A DNA stretch of 64,000 nt, taken from positions 1 through 64,000 of the IMG/VR virus record IMGVR_UViG_3300042451_000707. The stretch is one strand, 5' to 3'. This document shows, in pieces, positions 44,743 to 53,081 of the stretch. The position numbers and the translations under genes are program-made. The stretch's first letter is position 1, and each line of letters begins with the position of its first letter. The notes under the pieces were generated by a model. It did no database searches. It was not told the origin of the DNA and worked only from the letters and a program-made list of their open reading frames with translations. Origin of the DNA: a virus.

Positions 44743-45419
44743 ACATTTGTTTTTTTAATAAAGTGGTAATCACCATCAGGTCCATTATTAGTAAATAAAC
44801 CAGTTACTAATTCAAAACCCAAAGATTCTATAAAACTAATTGATTCAACATTTAATGGTGCTCCAATATTATATTGACTATGTTGTAATTCAACAATTAG
44901 ATGTTTACAAGTTTTTAAGGTTTCAGACATACCCTTTAATATATCAACCTCACACCCTTGGACATCAATTTTAATTAAGTCAGGTAACTTAAATTTTTTA
45001 TGTTTAACAACAGTGTCTACCGTTGTTGTAATAACTTTTCGCTCGCTGTTTTCTCCATAATATATTTCAGTCGCCCAACTATCTTCTTTATAGTATGAAT
45101 TACCTCCGGGACTTTCATTACTTTGGTAAAATATCAACTCTTTGTTATCAATATCACTTAACACTCCTAAATGATATTCATACCCCGATTCATCATATAA
45201 AAATCCAACTGAATCCATTCCATCAAAAAGATAAAAGGTCGAATTTTCCCAAATCTTTGAAGCTTCTTTAGTCCAGTGTAGTACACAGGAACCAATATCA
45301 TAAATTACTTCCGGTTCAAAATTATATTCTTCTTTTATTTTTTTTAAGTATAAACTATGGCTACTGGGAATTACCGCCATATTCGATAAACTTCTTAATT
45401 TATTTTCTATTTCACTCAT
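44739..45419 (-). CDS. FkbM-family methyltransferase
   Basis: This 226-aa protein has the FkbM pattern: an early VIYDIGSCVLHWTK motif I, a FDG acidic loop, a TTTVDTVV segment, and the diagnostic PDLIKIDVQGCEVDILKG. FkbM-type enzymes O-methylate sugars and other natural-product hydroxyls. It lies between two PLOD-like GT genes, with a four-base overlap downstream. Sugar methylation on the phage glycan is the natural inference. Confidence 0.85.
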   Translation of the reverse strand: MSEIENKLRSLSNMAVIPSSHSLYLKKIKEEYNFEPEVIYDIGSCVLHWTKEASKIWENSTFYLFDGMDSVGFLYDESGYEYHLGVLSDIDNKELIFYQSNESPGGNSYYKEDSWATEIYYGENSERKVITTTVDTVVKHKKFKLPDLIKIDVQGCEVDILKGMSETLKTCKHLIVELQHSQYNIGAPLNVESISFIESLGFELVTGLFTNNGPDGDYHFIKKTNV

Positions 45420-45421
45420 AA

Positions 45422-46159
45422 CTATATTAAATTAAATCCTTCTATAATTCTTGGACTTCCGTAATTCCATCCATTATCGTGTACAAACATTGGTAAGGTG
45501 TTTGTTATTTTGTGTCTTAACCTACCATTTTCATTTTCAAACCAACTTCTTGATGTTAAATAAGTACTTAAAAAATGATTACAAGTTTCGTCTAACTTAA
45601 TTTTTGGAATTAAATTGTTGATGTAGTAATATGTGTATATTCCTTGGTCGCCGCCAAAATTTTTATAATTTAGAGGTAAGACATTATCTATTACGGTTTC
45701 CAATAAATTAAGATACAATTCTTTTGTGGTAACAATTAGACCTGAATTTAAGTAAAAACTATTCTTTAAATTCCATTCCGAATATGACGATACAGGACTC
45801 CAAGAAGAATTATCATTAGGATATTTATTCATCTCCGATGAAAAAATAATACCATCAGTATATTTTAGGTTGTTAATATTATCTAAACAAACAACATCAT
45901 TGGTATCACAATATACGATAACATCGTCATCAACCATTTTTAATTTATCCTTTAATAAGAATATTTTATATAAAATAAATTCAAACTGATATGAGTAACG
46001 ACTTTCAAACTCTTTCTCAAGGTCTATATAATCATGTCTATTAAAATGTACGTTGATAAAGTCACCTTCAACATTATTTTTGATGAATGATTTATATAAT
46101 ATCGTATTTTTATAATCAAATTGAGGTTCGTAAGACCAAGTAATTGAAACTAATTTCAT
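45422..46159 (-). CDS. PLOD-like glycosyltransferase 2
   Basis: This gene starts at ATG 46159 (245 aa), one base after the GT25-like stop. An upstream ATG would add 14 residues but lies inside the preceding gene. KLVSITWSYEPQFD opens the fold. VIVYCDTNDVV is a DxD-like donor site, FYLNSGLIVT matches the second PLOD-like motif, GGDQGIYTYYY the third, and MFVHDNGWN the closing one. The order matches the PLOD-like gene at 44008. The product is a predicted cytoplasmic sugar transferase of the glycan cassette. Confidence 0.75.
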   Translation of the reverse strand: MKLVSITWSYEPQFDYKNTILYKSFIKNNVEGDFINVHFNRHDYIDLEKEFESRYSYQFEFILYKIFLLKDKLKMVDDDVIVYCDTNDVVCLDNINNLKYTDGIIFSSEMNKYPNDNSSWSPVSSYSEWNLKNSFYLNSGLIVTTKELYLNLLETVIDNVLPLNYKNFGGDQGIYTYYYINNLIPKIKLDETCNHFLSTYLTSRSWFENENGRLRHKITNTLPMFVHDNGWNYGSPRIIEGFNLI

Positions 46160-46160
46160 T

Positions 46161-46871
46161 TTATTTTTCGATTGGAAATCCTTGTTTAATATATTCTTCA
46201 TAATTCACATCAAAGAACCATAAATCACTATATGACGAGTATTGGGTTGTTAATCCATATTTATAACACATCGCTTTATATATAGTAGGTAAAACATCTA
46301 ATGGTTGGTCTAAATTATAATAATCGTATTTATCAGGGTGAATTACCACATCAACACCGTATGGGGCTAACGACAATAATTCATCAGGTGTAACTGGTTG
46401 TCCAAAAAAATTAGTTTCACTAAAATTATCAATAATAAATTTACAAAAATCACGTTTAATTAAATATGATTGTGCGTATGATACCGATGATACTTGAAAA
46501 CAATTATTCTTATCTTTAATTGGGTCTCGTCGATTTCTACAACCTAACCAAAAAACATCCCATTCGGTATTATTGATATCATTGAAAATTTCATCACTTT
46601 TTTCTTTTAGTACATCCAAAAATAAACAATCGTCTTCTAATATTAGTAAGGTTTCAAAATCCGTCTCTAACAATTTTTCCATCAATTGAAGGTGACTTCT
46701 TTTACAATTTAATGTGTTTGATTCGTATTCTGAAAACGCGGAATGTCTTTCAACACCGGTTATATTAAAATCTTTTAATTGTGTCTCTAATTTAACTTTC
46801 CTATCTTCACGTCTATCAAGATTTATATAAAATCCAATGTCCGCAATTTTAACATTATTTATCTCAACCAT
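46161..46871 (-). CDS. Glycosyltransferase family 25
   Basis: This 236-aa protein opens with GFYINLDRREDR, the GT25 (LPS biosynthesis) signature, continues ERHSAFSEYES, and has the donor-site LLILEDDCLF and SYAQSYLIKRDF segment. GT25 members include bacterial LPS galactosyltransferases and animal collagen galactosyltransferases. It is packed one base from each neighbour in the cassette, so it is expressed with them. Confidence 0.9.
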   Translation of the reverse strand: MVEINNVKIADIGFYINLDRREDRKVKLETQLKDFNITGVERHSAFSEYESNTLNCKRSHLQLMEKLLETDFETLLILEDDCLFLDVLKEKSDEIFNDINNTEWDVFWLGCRNRRDPIKDKNNCFQVSSVSYAQSYLIKRDFCKFIIDNFSETNFFGQPVTPDELLSLAPYGVDVVIHPDKYDYYNLDQPLDVLPTIYKAMCYKYGLTTQYSSYSDLWFFDVNYEEYIKQGFPIEK

Positions 46872-46872
46872 T

Positions 46873-48138
46873 TTAACTTACGTGATTATGTGTTAATTGT
46901 CCTGTTATTCTTTCACACCATCCTTTTGACTCCGAATGAGGCCATACAACCCAGTGTGTTGGTATTTCATCAGTTTGAAATTCTCTCCAAACTTTACAAT
47001 ACTTATCCGGGTCTCTCATAAATCCCGCAATTTCATTTTTATCCGCATCTTTACGATATAATGTTTTATCGTCTTTACCATGGAACGCAACAACCCAAAA
47101 ATCATAATCCGTTTCAGGTACTTGGGAATATCCAATATCAATACAATGTTTAAACATCATACAGAAACTATCTCTCCATTCTTGTTCCGTTTCAAAATTA
47201 TATGGATTTGGTGGATAATTTTTATCTAAAGTATATTTGTCAATTGCTCGTTTTTCAAAAAGAATTCCGGCATATTTTTCATAATCGGTTAAGGTTCTAA
47301 CCGGCCCGAATCCATAAGGCCCGTCATGACCTTCTTGTTTTTCACCATCCATACCAAATAACTTTCTATTTGTTAAATGCGAATGACTATTTTTTTCACC
47401 CCAAGTTCGGTCATCATCCCATTGTTTTGTTCTTCCTTTACGAGTATATTCGTGATAAACAACAGGAATGTGTGGGTGGAATAAATCATACCCCCAAGTG
47501 TAAGCTCGAGCCGCAATAGAAATTTCTTCTCCGTGGAAGTAATATTCAGGATTATGTTGAACTTCATGTGAAAATTGACCTAAAGTAAAACAGAAGTGTG
47601 CGGAATAAAATCTTGCGGTTACCGGTTTTTTTAATTCTCTCCATCCCGGAATTGTTTCAGGTAAGAAGAACACCGCGCCCTCAGGAATAAATCTATCAAA
47701 AGACATTCTCCAAGCATCTTGGGCTCTACCTGCCGGGTCATTTTCAGGGTCAAAAGAAGGGACATAACCTGTAAGTAAAGGTTTCTTATGACCATCTTTT
47801 TGTAATCCTTTAATCATCTTGATTAGGATATCGTCCCAATCTTTAACAAATCTCATATGAGAATCTATCTGTAGAGTATATTCCTCACCACCATATAATT
47901 GTTGAACTTGATGTCTTGCCCAACAAACACCTTTGGCGTCTTGATAAGGAATATCTAAAATCTTAAATCTTTTATCTTGTCTGAATTCATCTAAATTATC
48001 AAATCCATCTTCAGGACTAAATTGTCTTGCAATACCTAACACAAGGTTTTTTGGTTTTTTTGCGTTTGCCAACATATCTTTAATTGTTGGAACTAATTGA
48101 GGGTCTCGGTAAGATGCTATTTGAACAAATATTTTCAT
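46873..48138 (-). CDS. GlcNAc-type glycosyltransferase
   Basis: This 421-aa protein matches the GlcNAc transferase family (PF11397-type, related to the eukaryotic Skp1 hydroxyproline GlcNAc transferase). Visible segments are IFVQIASYRDPQLVPTI at the start, then QDAKGVCWARH, the donor site LQIDSHMRFVKDWD and FHGEEISIAARAYTWG. This layout is complete. It is the first gene of the glycan cassette after the adhesin gene, from which it is separated by a strong terminator and an A/T-rich promoter-like stretch. A possible acceptor is the phage's own Thr/Pro-rich fibres. Confidence 0.88.
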   Translation of the reverse strand: MKIFVQIASYRDPQLVPTIKDMLANAKKPKNLVLGIARQFSPEDGFDNLDEFRQDKRFKILDIPYQDAKGVCWARHQVQQLYGGEEYTLQIDSHMRFVKDWDDILIKMIKGLQKDGHKKPLLTGYVPSFDPENDPAGRAQDAWRMSFDRFIPEGAVFFLPETIPGWRELKKPVTARFYSAHFCFTLGQFSHEVQHNPEYYFHGEEISIAARAYTWGYDLFHPHIPVVYHEYTRKGRTKQWDDDRTWGEKNSHSHLTNRKLFGMDGEKQEGHDGPYGFGPVRTLTDYEKYAGILFEKRAIDKYTLDKNYPPNPYNFETEQEWRDSFCMMFKHCIDIGYSQVPETDYDFWVVAFHGKDDKTLYRKDADKNEIAGFMRDPDKYCKVWREFQTDEIPTHWVVWPHSESKGWCERITGQLTHNHVS

Positions 48139-48156
48139 TTTGTGTATTTTATATAT

Positions 48157-48190
48157 AAAAATAAAAAACCCTCCACAAAGGTGAAGGGTT
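48157..48190 (-). terminator. Intrinsic terminator after the mucin-like adhesin gene
   Basis: A 10-bp stem (48167-48176 with 48181-48190) contains one G-U pair that pairs only in minus-strand RNA, and a long U-rich tail follows. It is near-identical to the terminator at 49976-50010. A weaker promoter-like TATTTTTATATATAAAAT follows within its tail. Confidence 0.9.
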
Positions 48191-48216
48191 GTAACATTAT
48201 TATTTTTATATAAGTT

Positions 48217-49947
48217 TTAATATGGAGAATCAATAGAATATACCACAGGTGTGGTGTTTACCGTAATTGAAGTTTGAGTTCCTGATGAATCGGTAAATAC
48301 TGACGCCGCATCAATACAATTCATTAATAATACGGTTTCAGAGTCTGCGGTTAAACTTGTAGTAGGTCTAGGTATTGTTGGGTTGGTAGGATTTAAATAT
48401 GTTCTACCTACATTAACTTTAAGATTTGTTAATTTGGCGTTTGATATATTAATACCTTGGGTGTTAAATATTAAATCAGTTGTACCTGTATAATCTCTAG
48501 TATCGGATTGTAGGTTATTAGTACTTGCAGTACCATCCATCCAAACACTTTCAACACCACCTTGTCTTGATATTGCAAAATATGTCCAAGTATCAGGAAC
48601 TAAAGTGGTCGGTAATTGATATGTAATTGATGGTGCTGATATGTTATTAAGTATCACATTAAGAGAATTTGAATCTAATATAATTCCTAATGAGTCATCA
48701 CCTGATGTTGTTGAACCTAAAATTGGTTCTAAAGTTGAAGGATTGTTTGATGTTTTAAACCAAAATTCAATTGAGAAGTCATTTGAATCAACAATAACCC
48801 CTGGGGACATTATTAAATCACCACTAGACGCCATAGAACCTGGTCCAACTGGTGTCGGTGTTATTGTTGGTGTTACAGTATTAGTCGGTGTTATTGTCGG
48901 TGTTACGGTATTGGTTGGTGTATTGGTTGGTGTTTCGGTAGGAGTCGGTGTATTTGTAGGAGTTTCAGTATTCGTTGGTGTTGGTGTATTTGTTGGAGTT
49001 TCAGTTATTGTTGGGGTAGGTGTTGGGGTAGGAGTAGGTTGTATTCCTATTTGAAGATTAAACTCACCTTGATTATTTCCGGTTCCCCAAGTCCAACTAT
49101 ATGTTCCGGTTGTTAATCCCAAACTAGATAAAGTTTCATTCAAATATGTTGCGGTTCCACTGATATTTGTTCCGGATACATAACCAGTTGGAATTAATAT
49201 TGTTCTTACTCCTGCTAAAGGTGATACACCAAACATACCACCAGTTCCTGAATCAGCAGTTGAACTACCACCACTTCCAAAATTAAGTGGTCCGGATAAT
49301 GTTGCACCACTATATTGTGTTATATTTGAGGCTGCCGCACCTATGGTTAGTTGTCCCACATTTGGGGTAATCAATGATTGGGTACCTCCAAAATTAAAGG
49401 TTGACGTTAAATCGTTTATATTAAAGGTTCCTGTTCCCGACATTACAACATTTGAACCCACTTCAGTTATTGTCGCGTTAAATACCGATGGAACACCTTG
49501 AGTTGGGGTTATTGTAGGTGTAGGTGTGTTTGTAGAAGTAGGTGTAGGAGTAACTGGAGTTGTTGTAGGTGTAGGGGTTATTGTAGGGGTTGGAGTATTT
49601 GTTGGTGTAATACTTGGTGTTGGTGTATTCGTTGATGTTGGTGTATTGGTTGGTGTTATTGTAGGGGTTAGAGTATTCGTTGGTGTAACACTTGGTGTTG
49701 GAGTATTCGTTGGTGTGTTCGACGGGGTAGGGGTCGGAGCCAATGGAAATGAACCATAGTTAATTACCGATACACTTGATTGAAATAATTGAGCGATAGA
49801 ATATGTACCATCAACAACCCAAATATTTTTAGTTTCATTTGGATTAAGATTTACTTGGTATTCCCACATAAAATCATCACATCTTTGGTAATTAAAATTT
49901 ACTGCGGTGGTACCGGTATTTGTTAATGAATATTTACTACAAGCCAT
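48217..49947 (-). CDS. Mucin-like fibre/adhesin with LamG-like C-terminus
   Basis: This 576-aa protein starts at ATG 49947 (an upstream ATG adds 12 residues but overlaps the promoter-like motif). Residues 1-72 form a small head module ([12 protein letters not shown]) shared with the gene at 50204. A Thr/Pro stalk of TPTPTNT repeats follows, then a beta-rich domain (about 155-300), a second TPT stalk, and a LamG/concanavalin-like domain of about 200 residues ([11 protein letters not shown], then [13 protein letters not shown]) that could bind sugars. It is flanked by near-identical terminators. Extracellular display on the virion is inferred. The Thr-rich stalks are good O-glycosylation targets, next to the glycan cassette. 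Confidence 0.8.
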   Translation of the reverse strand: MACSKYSLTNTGTTAVNFNYQRCDDFMWEYQVNLNPNETKNIWVVDGTYSIAQLFQSSVSVINYGSFPLAPTPTPSNTPTNTPTPSVTPTNTLTPTITPTNTPTSTNTPTPSITPTNTPTPTITPTPTTTPVTPTPTSTNTPTPTITPTQGVPSVFNATITEVGSNVVMSGTGTFNINDLTSTFNFGGTQSLITPNVGQLTIGAAASNITQYSGATLSGPLNFGSGGSSTADSGTGGMFGVSPLAGVRTILIPTGYVSGTNISGTATYLNETLSSLGLTTGTYSWTWGTGNNQGEFNLQIGIQPTPTPTPTPTITETPTNTPTPTNTETPTNTPTPTETPTNTPTNTVTPTITPTNTVTPTITPTPVGPGSMASSGDLIMSPGVIVDSNDFSIEFWFKTSNNPSTLEPILGSTTSGDDSLGIILDSNSLNVILNNISAPSITYQLPTTLVPDTWTYFAISRQGGVESVWMDGTASTNNLQSDTRDYTGTTDLIFNTQGINISNAKLTNLKVNVGRTYLNPTNPTIPRPTTSLTADSETVLLMNCIDAASVFTDSSGTQTSITVNTTPVVYSIDSPY

Positions 49948-49962
49948 ATTTTTTTCTTTTAT

Positions 49963-49970
49963 AATAAATA
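49963..49970 (-). promoter_or_regulatory. TATTTATT promoter-like motif upstream of the adhesin gene
   Basis: The minus strand reads TATATTTATTATAAAAG, 15 nt before the ATG. It lies right after the U-tract of the upstream terminator, so termination and re-initiation are back to back. Confidence 0.55.
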
Positions 49971-49975
49971 TAACC

Positions 49976-50010
49976 AAAAACAAAAACCCTCCACAAAAGT
50001 GAAGGGTTTT
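49976..50010 (-). terminator. Intrinsic terminator after the truncated adhesin paralogue
   Basis: The 10-bp stem is nearly the same sequence as at 48157-48190 (one wobble pair that works only in minus RNA), followed by two U runs. It lies 22 nt after the third in-frame stop of the broken domain. Confidence 0.9.
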
Positions 50011-50032
50011 ATAATATTATTGAGTATTTCGA

Positions 50033-50203
50033 TTAACAGAATCCCGCTACCGCGATTACTTCTCCATTAATATCTGTTTGAATATACCTGGTTCCATCAG
50101 ACAAATAGAAAGCTCCGATTGGGTTAATACATTGTATTTCTTAATAAACAACATCACTAGGTTGTGTAACACTTAAATTAAGTGTATAAACAACCTGAGG
50201 TAT
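50033..50203 (-). pseudogene. Broken C-terminal domain of the truncated adhesin paralogue
   Basis: Reading on in the frame of the gene at 50204-50533, two more coding-like stretches follow: 20 codons, an in-frame TAA at 50141-50143, then 35 codons ending in TAA at 50033-50035. The 35-codon part (with GTRYIQTDINGEVI and a final GFC) resembles the C-terminus of the gene at 56292 (GARFIQISGTLVLNVGVC). The domain therefore seems to have been cut by nonsense changes, unless these stops are read through. Confidence 0.6.
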
Positions 50204-50533
50204 TTAAGGTGTTGGGGTCGGTGTCGGTGTACTCGTCGTGGTAACACTTGGTGTTGGTGTATTTGTTGGTGTAACACTTGGTGTCGGTGTATTCGTTGGT
50301 GTAACACTTGGTGTCGGTGTTGGTTCAAATGGGAATGTTCCATTATTAACCAACGAAATATTTGATTGAAATAATTGTGCAATTGAATAACTACCATTTA
50401 TTACCCAAATATTTTTAGTTTCACTTGGGTCAAGATTTACTTGATATTCCCACATAAGGTCATCACATCTTTGATAATTAAAATTCACTGATGTTGTTCC
50501 TGTATTTGTTAAAGTATATTTACTACAAGCCAT
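50204..50533 (-). CDS. Truncated mucin-like fibre paralogue (head plus stalk)
   Basis: This 109-aa protein begins MACSKYTLTNTG and is highly similar over its first 73 residues to the adhesin at 48217. The TPT stalk then ends at a TAA. Downstream in-frame sequence still looks like the C-terminal domain, so this is probably a recently shortened copy. It has the full TATTTATAATAAAA motif upstream. A stalk without tip could still be made and glycosylated; function is unknown. Confidence 0.65.
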   Translation of the reverse strand: MACSKYTLTNTGTTSVNFNYQRCDDLMWEYQVNLDPSETKNIWVINGSYSIAQLFQSNISLVNNGTFPFEPTPTPSVTPTNTPTPSVTPTNTPTPSVTTTSTPTPTPTP

Positions 50534-50547
50534 ATTTTATTTTTTAT

Positions 50548-50555
50548 TATAAATA
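50548..50555 (-). promoter_or_regulatory. TATTTATA promoter-like motif upstream of the truncated paralogue
   Basis: The minus strand reads CTATTTATAATAAAAAATAA, a full match to the extended consensus, 14 nt before the ATG. Confidence 0.6.
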
Positions 50556-50595
50556 GTCTAGTTGATTGAATTTGTTTTTTATTATATTGTTTTTA

Positions 50596-53070
50596 TTATA
50601 CACTCTGATATTGAAATTGGAGCATAAGACCTAAACTTTTATCCATTTCAAACCAAGCACTACCCATACATCTAATTGCAGCACCTTCATCGTGAATTAA
50701 AACTCTATATCTACGAGCATCATATGCAATAATCTGTACTGTGGTACTTGGTGTAATATTATGATGTATTGAACCATATGAATTTGCTATAGCGTATCTT
50801 TGAAGTCGTGCGGCATTAGACGCCACATCTAAAGTCCAAAATGGTTGTATTCCAAAATTTTGAAAGTCGGGACATGCTGCCGGAAGTGAGAATAAATAAT
50901 CACCATTTCCAGCATTTCCACCAGCATCCTTATCTAATGCTAAAGATACTTCCCACGCTCTAGGCCCTACTTGTCGGTAAAATTGTTCATTTCTAAAAAC
51001 AGTCCCTCCAATAGTTGGAGCGGTGGTTGTCCCACCTATTGTAGGACCTCCACCAGGAAATTCCCATAATGGGACACCTGGTGTCGCCCATTCTGTGTTG
51101 TAATTAGTATTATTAACTTTTCTCAACACCTGACCTGTCGTTCCTCCTGATGGAACCGCATCAATCGCTCTCCAAGTATTACCCGTTGTTCCTATATTAA
51201 ATCCTGTTCCTGCCAAGATTGTATTATTCGCCTGATAAAGTATTCCGTTATTCACCACTAACGCTCCCGAAGGATATGTATTACTATTTGACCAAGAATT
51301 TGAAATAGCTCCCAAAAATTGAGATACATTTGTTGTTCCTAGTTGATTTATAAATGTTTGAGCGGTTAGAAACCCAGCATTATTTTGAAAAGTAGCCCTT
51401 AATTTAATTGTTTGATTGGTAGATGGTGTGTATTGAAAGATACAATAACCATTTCTAGCAAGACCTCTGGTTGTGAAAAATGGGGTGATTGTTGAGGCAC
51501 CATTTTGATTTGGTAATGGGGTATTTGTTGTAGCATCTACAAATTGAATAAAAGTATCCCCTTGAAATTGATTAGTCCCACCCGCATCATAAACAACTGA
51601 ACATTCTATTTGATAAGTTACACCTGCGGTTAAAGTCCATACACCTGAATTACTTAAAGGGATGTTTCCAACACTAAAAGCTACCCCTGTAATATCTGTA
51701 CCAACAGTACCTCCACCGGGTATTGTGGCAGATAAAGTCGCGCTACGACTAGTACTGATTGACCCTGTTGAAGGTAAAAATCCTGATATTTTTTCATATC
51801 CAAATACAGAGTTTGAAGCCGTATTATTATTAACTAAAGTTGATGTTCCCGTACCATTTGTTTTCCATCTCATTTTTATTGAGGCTGGACCAGTAAAAGT
51901 TACAAAAATTTCCTGTGTTGCCATTACCGCAACTGTTGAAGCGGCGGCTTCTTTTGTATTACCCGCACTACCATTATAAATCGTATTACTTGAATCTGTG
52001 ATAACGAATGATGTATTACCTCCAGCATCGCCATTAGTAACACTCATATTGTAATAAATCCTATATGTTCCTGCCGATGGTATATTTAATGTTGAACCCG
52101 GTAAATCCGCGTATGAAGTAGCGCCAGCACCCCCTCTTGTTGAACCTGAAGTCGGATAAACTGAACCATATTCCGGAATAACATTTCCATAACCAATTTG
52201 TTTCCAAGTTAAACCACTTGTCCCTATAACAAACGCCGTATTAGCAGGGATATTACCATTTGCCTGATAAAGAACATTTTGGTAAATAACTAAATCATTT
52301 TGTTTATATGAAACACCTAACACCCAATTTGATGTTGGTAATGTTGTTGATTGTGATGATAAAGTCCATCCCGAAGTCGCTCCCGATGTGAATAAATAAA
52401 CATTACCCGCATTTGGGCCTGTTGTTATCAACGCCTTATCGCCATTTTCAGGTATTGAGAATGTAAATGAAGACCCGTCATAATCAGCGTAGTCATTCGC
52501 CTCACCAACAAATACTCCGGTATTACCCGAAACAGGAACAATATAACGACCCGGAGTTGTAATATCATCAGGATTAGTGATTGTATTATCAATTACAGAT
52601 AATGATGGTGTTGTGATACCTCCCGGATTACTAAACGAAACATTTATTTGAGTTGAAGATAATGCCACTCCGACATAAGTGTCACCCGTTGTTGTTATTA
52701 AACCATTGGCATCTGAATAGTAGTTATATCCCGGTAATAAACCCGTGTGAACTTCAGATATACTACTTTCTACGGCAACTTGAACCGTACTACCAGTGGT
52801 TCCCGATTGTTGAGCAATACCGATAATTGGGAATGTTTCACCACTAATTGTATTCGTCGCAATAATGGTACCGTTGTCTCTTAATCTAACCGCGTATCCT
52901 CTTGTAATGTTGGTAGACGCGGTAAATGGTGTAGTTGGACTACTAGCATCCTTCCATATAGTATTATAATTATCACCATTAATTTTTGATAATACTTGGT
53001 TTGCGGTTCCACCTGTTGGGATACCGAAACCTGTACTTATTCCTATTGCATTTGGACTATCTATTTTCAT
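50596..53070 (-). CDS. Tail fibre protein with CBM5/12-like modules
   Basis: This 824-aa protein carries a repeated phage-fibre motif: GTANQVLSKINGDNYNT near the N-terminus and GTTGQVLRKVNNTNYNT near residue 650. Two modules like carbohydrate-binding family 5/12 (SNWVLGVSYKQNDLVIYQNV, about 240-290; NSWSNSNTYPSGALVVNNG, about 590-640) surround a beta-rich domain. The C-terminal 130 residues (REVSLALD-like WEVSLALDKDAGGNAG, ending QFQYQSV) form a separate tip. It is coupled to the collagen-like fibre gene 11 nt upstream. Receptor binding, probably to a polysaccharide, is inferred. Confidence 0.8.
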   Translation of the reverse strand: MKIDSPNAIGISTGFGIPTGGTANQVLSKINGDNYNTIWKDASSPTTPFTASTNITRGYAVRLRDNGTIIATNTISGETFPIIGIAQQSGTTGSTVQVAVESSISEVHTGLLPGYNYYSDANGLITTTGDTYVGVALSSTQINVSFSNPGGITTPSLSVIDNTITNPDDITTPGRYIVPVSGNTGVFVGEANDYADYDGSSFTFSIPENGDKALITTGPNAGNVYLFTSGATSGWTLSSQSTTLPTSNWVLGVSYKQNDLVIYQNVLYQANGNIPANTAFVIGTSGLTWKQIGYGNVIPEYGSVYPTSGSTRGGAGATSYADLPGSTLNIPSAGTYRIYYNMSVTNGDAGGNTSFVITDSSNTIYNGSAGNTKEAAASTVAVMATQEIFVTFTGPASIKMRWKTNGTGTSTLVNNNTASNSVFGYEKISGFLPSTGSISTSRSATLSATIPGGGTVGTDITGVAFSVGNIPLSNSGVWTLTAGVTYQIECSVVYDAGGTNQFQGDTFIQFVDATTNTPLPNQNGASTITPFFTTRGLARNGYCIFQYTPSTNQTIKLRATFQNNAGFLTAQTFINQLGTTNVSQFLGAISNSWSNSNTYPSGALVVNNGILYQANNTILAGTGFNIGTTGNTWRAIDAVPSGGTTGQVLRKVNNTNYNTEWATPGVPLWEFPGGGPTIGGTTTAPTIGGTVFRNEQFYRQVGPRAWEVSLALDKDAGGNAGNGDYLFSLPAACPDFQNFGIQPFWTLDVASNAARLQRYAIANSYGSIHHNITPSTTVQIIAYDARRYRVLIHDEGAAIRCMGSAWFEMDKSLGLMLQFQYQSV

Positions 53071-53081
53071 ATTTTTTTTTA

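Noticed and set aside
48641-49759. Two long plus-strand frames of Val-Gly repeats
   Set aside because: They are the reverse-complement reading of the TPT stalk DNA of the minus-strand adhesin. The low-complexity sequence and lack of start context make them shadows.
50010-50533. Diversity-generating retroelement variable region
   Set aside because: Considered because of the paired fibre tips, but no reverse transcriptase and no template repeat with A-specific differences is visible in the window.
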